From the NCBI GenBank assembly GCA_964388485.1, contig CAYMAS010000037.1, positions 1-36,282 of the forward strand: 36,282 bases of DNA. The letters run 5' to 3'. A program made the position numbers and the translations under genes. Shown piece by piece: positions 31,469-36,282 of this stretch. Position 1 is the stretch's first letter. Every line of letters begins with the position of its first letter. The notes under the pieces are model-generated. The model did not search any database. It was given only the letters and a program-made list of their open reading frames with translations, and was not told the DNA's origin. The DNA comes from JBCDKH01 sp964388485. GTDB taxonomy: Bacteria > Planctomycetota > Phycisphaerae > Tepidisphaerales > Tepidisphaeraceae.

Positions 31469-34400
31469 CTAGACCTGACTCGAGATCTGCGAGACGATCG
31501 TCGGGTCCGTGATCGTCGTGTCGTCCGCCAACAGCAAAGCCTTGCTGACGATGACGCTCATCGTCCGGTCGCCTTCGAACGGCAGGAAGCCGCCGCCCGT
31601 CGCACTCTCCGCCCGGCGGTCGGGAACGATGCACAGGTACGCGTCGTTGGGCTCCATGAGGATGTTGCCGCTGCCGAGGTGAATCTTGTACGTCCGGCGA
31701 TCGCCGCGGACGACGAGGAACTTGTCGCTGAACGAGCACCGCTCGCGAATCTTGAGCCGCGGCACGAGCTTCTCGAGCACCGCCTTGCGCGTCTTGGCCG
31801 TCTGGCTCAGGTCGCCGAAGCTGAAGTCGTGCCAGTAGTCGGCGAACCCGCCGACGCGTCCGCCGTCCTGCCACGCCGGGTCGTTGCCGACGCTCGTCAC
31901 GCCGACGAACAGATCGCAGTCGCGTAGGACCTCGCTCAGCACCAGCGGCGGAATCTGCTCCAACGGCAACGGGTGATTCTCCGGCACGTCGTCCGCTCCG
32001 TACGTCTCGTACGCCCCGCCGCCCGCGTGCTGGTAGTTCGTCGCCGCACCGGTTTGGTAGAAACGCACCTGATCCGTCGCGAGGTGGTGGTAGACGCCCG
32101 ACTCGTTCGTGTCGTTGCCGTAATCCTCGCCGATGCCCTCGACCCAATACTCCGCCCGCAGCCCGTGGGCCGGCAGCTCCCGCAGCGGCGGCGCGTAGCT
32201 GTCGTCGACGAGCAGCCGAAGCTGGTTCCGCCAACCGCGCGATGCGCACAGCGCGTTGAACTGATGCTGCTTCAACACGTGGCCGGCGAAGCGGTTGCTG
32301 TACGTGCCGGTGTTGCGTTCCGCGTCAGTCAGCAGGTAGACCTCGCGGTGCGCCTGCTTGAACGGCTGCGTAATTTCGAGGCTCGCCAACCGCTCCCGCC
32401 ACCGCACGACCTCGTCCGTCGACGTGCCGATCGGATGCCACAGCCGCACCTCCGCCGTCTCGCCGAAGGCGACCGAGTTGCCAGTCGCGTCCGTCGCAAC
32501 ATCGCCGTCGAACAGCACCGGCGTCTCGTCGACGCTCCAGATCAACCGCCGGGCGATCGTGCCGACGAGGCCGTGGTGCAGGTATCGCTCTCGCCACTCG
32601 GCGAGCGTCCACGAGCGGTCGTCGAGGTAGAGCTTGTCGAGCCGGTTCTTCGTTGCCGCGACGACGCCCTCGGCATCCTTCGCCGCCTGTTTGAGCTCCT
32701 TGAGCTCGTCCTTGTGCTCACGCTTCACCGTTGCCGGCGGCAACTTGACGGGCTTGCCCTTGTCGTTCGTCCAGGTCGTCGTGACCTTGTTGCCGTCGAG
32801 CCGCAGGACGACGTCCGCACCGCCGAGCGTCTCGCGTCGCTCGCCCCGCTCGAACCCGAAGGCGGGCGTGCCGAGTTCTTCGAGCGCGTCCTTCGACATG
32901 CCGGCCTCCGCCGCCGCCGCGTCGAGGACCTTCTCGATCGCCTTGAGCGTCGTGCGGAACGTGACGCGCGCCTTGAGCCGGGCCAGCTGCGCCAGCGCCG
33001 CGTCGCGCACGTCCTGCCGCTTGTCCTTCGCCATCTCGCCCAACGCCCAGATGCACGCGTTGGCCACCTTCACGCACCTTGGCCCGACGCCCGGCACCTT
33101 CTTCAAACACGTCAGCAACAACTCCGCCACGACCCGCGGCGTCGCGGTGTCCGCATGAGCCGCAAGCGTCCAGACGAGCCCCTTCAGGACGGTCGCGTTG
33201 CCGTCGTTCACGGCGAAGTCGCTGCCGCCGCCGCCGTGCCACCGCGGCCGAATTTGGATCGACCTTCCCTTCGGCACGACCGCGAACCACTCGCCCACCT
33301 GCTGCCGCAGCTTCGCCGGCTGGATCGCCTTGACGTGTTCCTTCGCCTCCTTTTGCCACTTCGCCGTCGGCCGACTCGCCTCGGCAATCATCGCGTGCTT
33401 GAGGAGCCCGATCCACGCCGCCCGCTGCTTCGGCGTCGCCTTTGCCAAGTCGCCATGCACCTCGTCCGCCCAATGCTCGCCCGGCACCAGCAAGAGCGTC
33501 GTATCGCGCCCGAAGACCAGCCGCATCGCCCTCGCCAACACGGGCGTGAGCGTACCGGCCGGCGGATGGTCCAGCACGTTGCAGATCGCCCGCCAAACGA
33601 CGTGCCGCTCACCATCGGACAGTGAAGTCTCGCGATCGAACGCCTCGACCTGATCCAGCGTCGCGTCGTCCAGGTCGACTTCGTCATGCAGATACCAGTC
33701 GTGCGAGAACGTCGCCAGCAAGGCATCGAAGAAGCTGTCGCGATCTGCCGACTCGTCTTCGTCCGCGACGGCCTTGGCGATGGCATCGAGCGCTTGGCCG
33801 ATGTAGTAGCCGGGCTCGCCGAAACCTACCCCGTCACCATTGGCCGACTTCAGTACCGCCTTTCGTTCCTCGACCGCCCGCTTTAGTCGCGACACATCAC
33901 CGTCTGCAATAAGCCGCTCGATGATGCCGCCGCACCTCTCTTCGATCATCTCCGGCTTGCTGCTGGTGACGTTCCTTACCCGGACATCTTCATAGAACTG
34001 CCGCGTCGCCTCCGCCGTCGCCTCACACCATTGGGTCGTCGTCGCCGTGATCGCCTCGTGCTCCGACCGCAGGGGCGAGTCCTCGCGAAGCGGGAACGCA
34101 TCGAGCCCGACCGTCTCCGTCGCCACGTCATCCGGCGGAAGCAGGCCGAGCTGCTGCTTGAGCTCCACCAGCCGCGACGCCGACCCCGCCGCCACCTTCG
34201 GCGGCGACGCAGCCGGCAGCACGATGTCCGCCGGGTCCGCCTCACCCTCGCCCGGCATCGCCGCCAGCACCGCATCCACCCGCGGCAACAGCTTCTTCGC
34301 GTCGTAGCTGTGACTCACGGCCCGCCGCCATGAGCCAATCGCCTCCGCGACCGCCTCGTCACCGGCAAGCTGCTCCGACGCGTTCTCCAATTGCTTGATG

Positions 34401-34873
34401 ATCCACACGTGCGTGGAGCTGAAGGGCATGAGCCAGAACCGCCCCGCTTCATCACTCGCGGCTGCCAGCAAACGTAACACGTCGTCCCGCTCAAGTGGCA
34501 GCTTTCGACGCAGTAACGCCGACGCCAGCACGGTGAACGCTCGCATCTGCATGTGAAGCTGTTCCCAGCCCGGCTTCAGGTGCAGATTGTAACGCTCCGT
34601 CTCACTCTCAGCCTGCGCCGCCACCCGCTCCCGCTGTCGGACTAGATAGTCCGCAACATCGCACAGCGCGAGCACGCAACGCCGGTTCCAAGCAGGGTCC
34701 TTCGCCAACACTTTGTCCGAATCCCGGAGATCTTTCGCGTTCTCAACCGAATTCCAGAAGTACTTCCTCGCGTAATCCGTCTTGATCGGCGTCCACACCA
34801 CCGCCGCCGCTTCGGGATCGGCCGACGTCTGCGGATCGAACGGCTCCAACTCGAACTCTGCTTGCTTGGCCAT
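31469..34873 (-). CDS. DUF4132-domain protein
   Basis: A 1,134-residue cytoplasmic protein with no signal or membrane helix. The first half is helical with HEAT-like stretches (RWHGGGGSDF, then GLVWTLAAHADTATPRVVAELL). The C-terminal third contains the DUF4132 landmarks: FGETAEVRLWHPIGTS, FKQAHREVYLLTDAER, FNALCASRGW and RTYKIHLGSGNILMEPNDAYLCIV. Function is not established; a related E. coli gene is yehI (molR). It starts three bases after the stop of the unknown gene at 34877-35308, so the two are translationally coupled. The long antisense frame 31973-33625 looks like a shadow. Confidence 0.88.
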   Translation of the reverse strand: MAKQAEFELEPFDPQTSADPEAAAVVWTPIKTDYARKYFWNSVENAKDLRDSDKVLAKDPAWNRRCVLALCDVADYLVRQRERVAAQAESETERYNLHLKPGWEQLHMQMRAFTVLASALLRRKLPLERDDVLRLLAAASDEAGRFWLMPFSSTHVWIIKQLENASEQLAGDEAVAEAIGSWRRAVSHSYDAKKLLPRVDAVLAAMPGEGEADPADIVLPAASPPKVAAGSASRLVELKQQLGLLPPDDVATETVGLDAFPLREDSPLRSEHEAITATTTQWCEATAEATRQFYEDVRVRNVTSSKPEMIEERCGGIIERLIADGDVSRLKRAVEERKAVLKSANGDGVGFGEPGYYIGQALDAIAKAVADEDESADRDSFFDALLATFSHDWYLHDEVDLDDATLDQVEAFDRETSLSDGERHVVWRAICNVLDHPPAGTLTPVLARAMRLVFGRDTTLLLVPGEHWADEVHGDLAKATPKQRAAWIGLLKHAMIAEASRPTAKWQKEAKEHVKAIQPAKLRQQVGEWFAVVPKGRSIQIRPRWHGGGGSDFAVNDGNATVLKGLVWTLAAHADTATPRVVAELLLTCLKKVPGVGPRCVKVANACIWALGEMAKDKRQDVRDAALAQLARLKARVTFRTTLKAIEKVLDAAAAEAGMSKDALEELGTPAFGFERGERRETLGGADVVLRLDGNKVTTTWTNDKGKPVKLPPATVKREHKDELKELKQAAKDAEGVVAATKNRLDKLYLDDRSWTLAEWRERYLHHGLVGTIARRLIWSVDETPVLFDGDVATDATGNSVAFGETAEVRLWHPIGTSTDEVVRWRERLASLEITQPFKQAHREVYLLTDAERNTGTYSNRFAGHVLKQHQFNALCASRGWRNQLRLLVDDSYAPPLRELPAHGLRAEYWVEGIGEDYGNDTNESGVYHHLATDQVRFYQTGAATNYQHAGGGAYETYGADDVPENHPLPLEQIPPLVLSEVLRDCDLFVGVTSVGNDPAWQDGGRVGGFADYWHDFSFGDLSQTAKTRKAVLEKLVPRLKIRERCSFSDKFLVVRGDRRTYKIHLGSGNILMEPNDAYLCIVPDRRAESATGGGFLPFEGDRTMSVIVSKALLLADDTTITDPTIVSQISSQV

Positions 34874-34876
34874 CGC

Positions 34877-35308
34877 TCACCCTCCCACCAGCATCGTCAG
34901 CCGCACGAACACCACGTCCGTCTCCACCCGCAGCGTCACCTCGTCGTCCAGCGACTCCGCCTGCCGATCGTCGATCAGCAACAAAAACCCGTTCCGCTCG
35001 AACGCCTCGCACGCGACCTCGAACTGCTTCCGCCAATCGACCTCGCGATCGACCCGCTTGCCGTGCGCCGGCCCGTTGAGCTGCCGCTCCGCCGCCGACG
35101 GCACCACCAGCCCGCGGTACGGCGTCGCCCCCGCGTCTGCTTGCCGCACCCGCCGATTGTGATCGTCCGCCTCCTGATACACGCGGGCCCGGATGATCTC
35201 CCGCACCGTCACCCGCTCGGCCAACCCATCTAGCGACAACGCCAAGCCGTCGCCTTCGGCCTTACCGTCGAGCGTCTCGTCCCGCACCGTCAGCGTCGCC
35301 GTAGCCAT
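34877..35308 (-). CDS. small unknown protein coupled to the DUF4132 gene
   Basis: 143 residues from ATG 35308 (MATATLTVRDETLDGKAEGDG). I recognise no family. It is hydrophilic, probably alpha/beta, and has a conserved-looking ending DEVTLRVETDVVFVRLTMLVGG and a middle RARVYQEADDHNRRVRQADAG. No signal peptide. A three-base gap to the DUF4132 gene and a shared strand suggest a partner subunit. The frame is open upstream to 35539, but that stretch is the antisense of nothing recognisable and has no homology. Confidence 0.7.
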   Translation of the reverse strand: MATATLTVRDETLDGKAEGDGLALSLDGLAERVTVREIIRARVYQEADDHNRRVRQADAGATPYRGLVVPSAAERQLNGPAHGKRVDREVDWRKQFEVACEAFERNGFLLLIDDRQAESLDDEVTLRVETDVVFVRLTMLVGG

Positions 35309-35388
35309 GGACGGATCGTAACGCATTCGTCCCCCAAAAGAACAGCTTCTAGGAGCCGTTCGGGAACGCGGGACGCGATACCGATCGC

Positions 35389-35865
35389 TCAAGCACTGCC
35401 GTTCGGCCGGAGGTAAGCGAGGTGGTGCGTCGCGTGCATCCGGTGGATCACCCGCCACGTCTCGGGCGACAGCTCGCCCAGGAACGGCTCGTACGCGAAC
35501 GGCCCGCCGGCGGTGAAACGCTCGTCGAAGCGGCCGCACGCCTCGGCGAACGCCGCCAGGCCGTCCTCGTCGGACACCGCCGGCGGCGTCAGCGAACGCA
35601 ACGTCGGCAACCCCCGCGGCATCGGCCGAGACAAGACGAACCCGTTGACGATCAACGGCCGCACCATCGCCGCGATCGGCCGCGGCAAACGAAACCCTTC
35701 AAACCCGTCCAGGCTCGCCTCCGTGAACTGCGCCAGATGCCGACACGCCTGCCCGAGCGTCCATCGGCCCTGGGCCTCGTACCCGTCCTCCAGCAGCCGC
35801 CGGGCATGGGCGACCGCAGCGTCGAGCGTCGCAAACCGTGCCCGACGGCGATCCCGAAGCGTCAT
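35389..35865 (-). CDS. DUF1569 / DinB-like protein
   Basis: 158 residues from ATG 35865, with GGTGG upstream. Landmarks are WTLGQACRHLAQFTEASLDGFEG, then PRPIAAMVRPLIVNGFVLSRPMPRGLP, and the C-terminal HRMHATHHLAYLRP. This matches the DUF1569 branch of the DinB four-helix bundle family, with conserved His residues that could bind a metal. It ends 81 bases upstream of the unknown gene that leads the DUF4132 pair, on the same strand. The frame is open to 35919, but the extra residues are Cys/Trp-rich and unlikely. Confidence 0.8.
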   Translation of the reverse strand: MTLRDRRRARFATLDAAVAHARRLLEDGYEAQGRWTLGQACRHLAQFTEASLDGFEGFRLPRPIAAMVRPLIVNGFVLSRPMPRGLPTLRSLTPPAVSDEDGLAAFAEACGRFDERFTAGGPFAYEPFLGELSPETWRVIHRMHATHHLAYLRPNGSA

Positions 35866-35944
35866 CCACCACGCTACGAAACAACCGACGCACCCATGCA
35901 TGCCAAGGCTGCGACACAACGCGCCGCCGGTTCGACCTCATCCC

Positions 35945-36175
35945 ATGCCTCCGCCCGTCCGCTCCACCCAAGTCGTCTTCGACGACCACCTCCGCCTCGC
36001 CGCCGAGGGCGACGTCGAGGCCGACCTCGCCCGCAACTACCACCGCGACTGCGTCATCCTCATCGACGACGCCCCTTGCGTCTACCGCGGCCATGACGGC
36101 GTCGACTCGTTCGTCATCGAACACGGCCTGATCGTGGCGCAGACGATCCACTACACCGTCCAACGACATCCATAA
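35945..36175 (+). pseudogene. SnoaL/NTF2-like protein with internal deletion
   Basis: Only 76 residues, against 110-130 usual for this fold. The N-terminal helix and first strand (VVFDDHLRLAAEGDVEADLARNYHRDCVIL) and the final strand (DSFVIEHGLIVAQTIHYTV) look like a SnoaL-type nuclear transport factor 2-like protein. The middle, about 40-55 residues with the long beta strands, is absent at the junction RGHDGV-DSFVIE. In the family GHDGV ends one segment and a DGxDSF precedes the last strand, so recombination at the shared GACGGCGTC is a likely cause. It stays in frame and might still be expressed, but the fold would be incomplete. Confidence 0.6.
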
Positions 36176-36281
36176 TCACCCACGGCAGCATCAACAGCGC
36201 CAGTCCCACCGCCGCCAGTGCGAACAACCAGACCAGCCGCAGCGGCCAGTCGCCCAGGTGGTCCATCAACGTCGGCCGCCC
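36114..36281 (-). CDS. possible C-terminal end of a membrane protein (partial)
   Basis: The frame enters from the right edge and stops at TGA (36116-36114). It contains HLGDWPLRLVWLFALAAV and GLALLMLPWV, one clear membrane helix, like the C terminus of some integral membrane proteins (TIGR02206/YwaF-like). The last part overlaps the SnoaL remnant, so either this is a shadow or the stop was displaced by the deletion. Confidence 0.3.
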   Translation of the reverse strand, partial: GRPTLMDHLGDWPLRLVWLFALAAVGLALLMLPWVIMDVVGRCSGSSAPRSGRVR

Positions 36282-36282
36282 C

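Noticed and set aside
31973..33625. 550-residue plus-strand frame opposite the DUF4132 gene
   Set aside because: Arg/Leu/Val-rich, without a domain, and fully inside a well-supported gene.

Overview
The window reads as chromosome of a high-GC planctomycete, most likely class Phycisphaerae. The reasons are: two giant secreted proteins with type I dockerin calcium loops; the N-terminal LEPRRLLA sorting-type motif in one of them; two PEP-CTERM tails; an ECF sigma factor next to a TPR-containing Ser/Thr kinase; and REP-like hairpins of a kind seen in this phylum. I see no rRNA, tRNA or CRISPR array.

Layout. 1-970: a possible C-terminal scrap of a mobile gene, two REP-like direct repeats and a small exported protein. 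972-4484 (-): a dockerin/fibronectin-III surface protein whose downstream half differs in base composition. 4736-5176: a strict 21-bp periodic array of about 21 units. 5463-6540: a dead IS with 28-bp terminal inverted repeats and a transposase carrying three frame lesions. 6661-7552: a GNAT-type acetyltransferase remnant whose core is replaced by a hairpin element. 7633-7694: a REP-like hairpin. 7780-9449: a CaCA-family exchanger and a VTT/DedA-type membrane protein with overlapping stop and start. 9535-11025: an FkbM methyltransferase with a C14 tract near its start, and an ASCH-domain protein.

11091-16936 holds a peptide-modification type cluster: circularly permuted ATP-grasp, alpha-E protein and two transglutaminase-like proteins. 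A membrane acyltransferase-like gene on the other strand lies between the two transglutaminases. 16948-19332 (-) is the classic rpmF-plsX-fabH block (ribosomal protein L32 and fatty-acid/phospholipid initiation). 19505-21942 (-) is an ECF sigma factor with a membrane anti-sigma-like protein that carries polysaccharide-export-like domains outside the membrane. 22142-23140 is an APH-like phosphotransferase.

23215-27180 (-) is a 1,321-residue secreted protein of autotransporter-passenger-like repeats with a dockerin and a PEP-CTERM tail. 27285-30359 (-) is an ECF sigma / Ser-Thr kinase pair. 30475-31410 is an exported glycerophosphodiester phosphodiesterase with a PEP-CTERM tail. 31469-35308 (-) is a DUF4132 protein with a tightly linked unknown partner. 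35389-36282 holds a DUF1569 protein, an internally deleted SnoaL-like gene and the possible end of a membrane protein.

Most genes are ordinary core or envelope functions. The parts most worth a second look are the 21-bp array, the sigma/anti-sigma pair with the export-like sensor, the C14 tract, the exchanger with a degenerate first alpha repeat, and the ATP-grasp/transglutaminase cluster.
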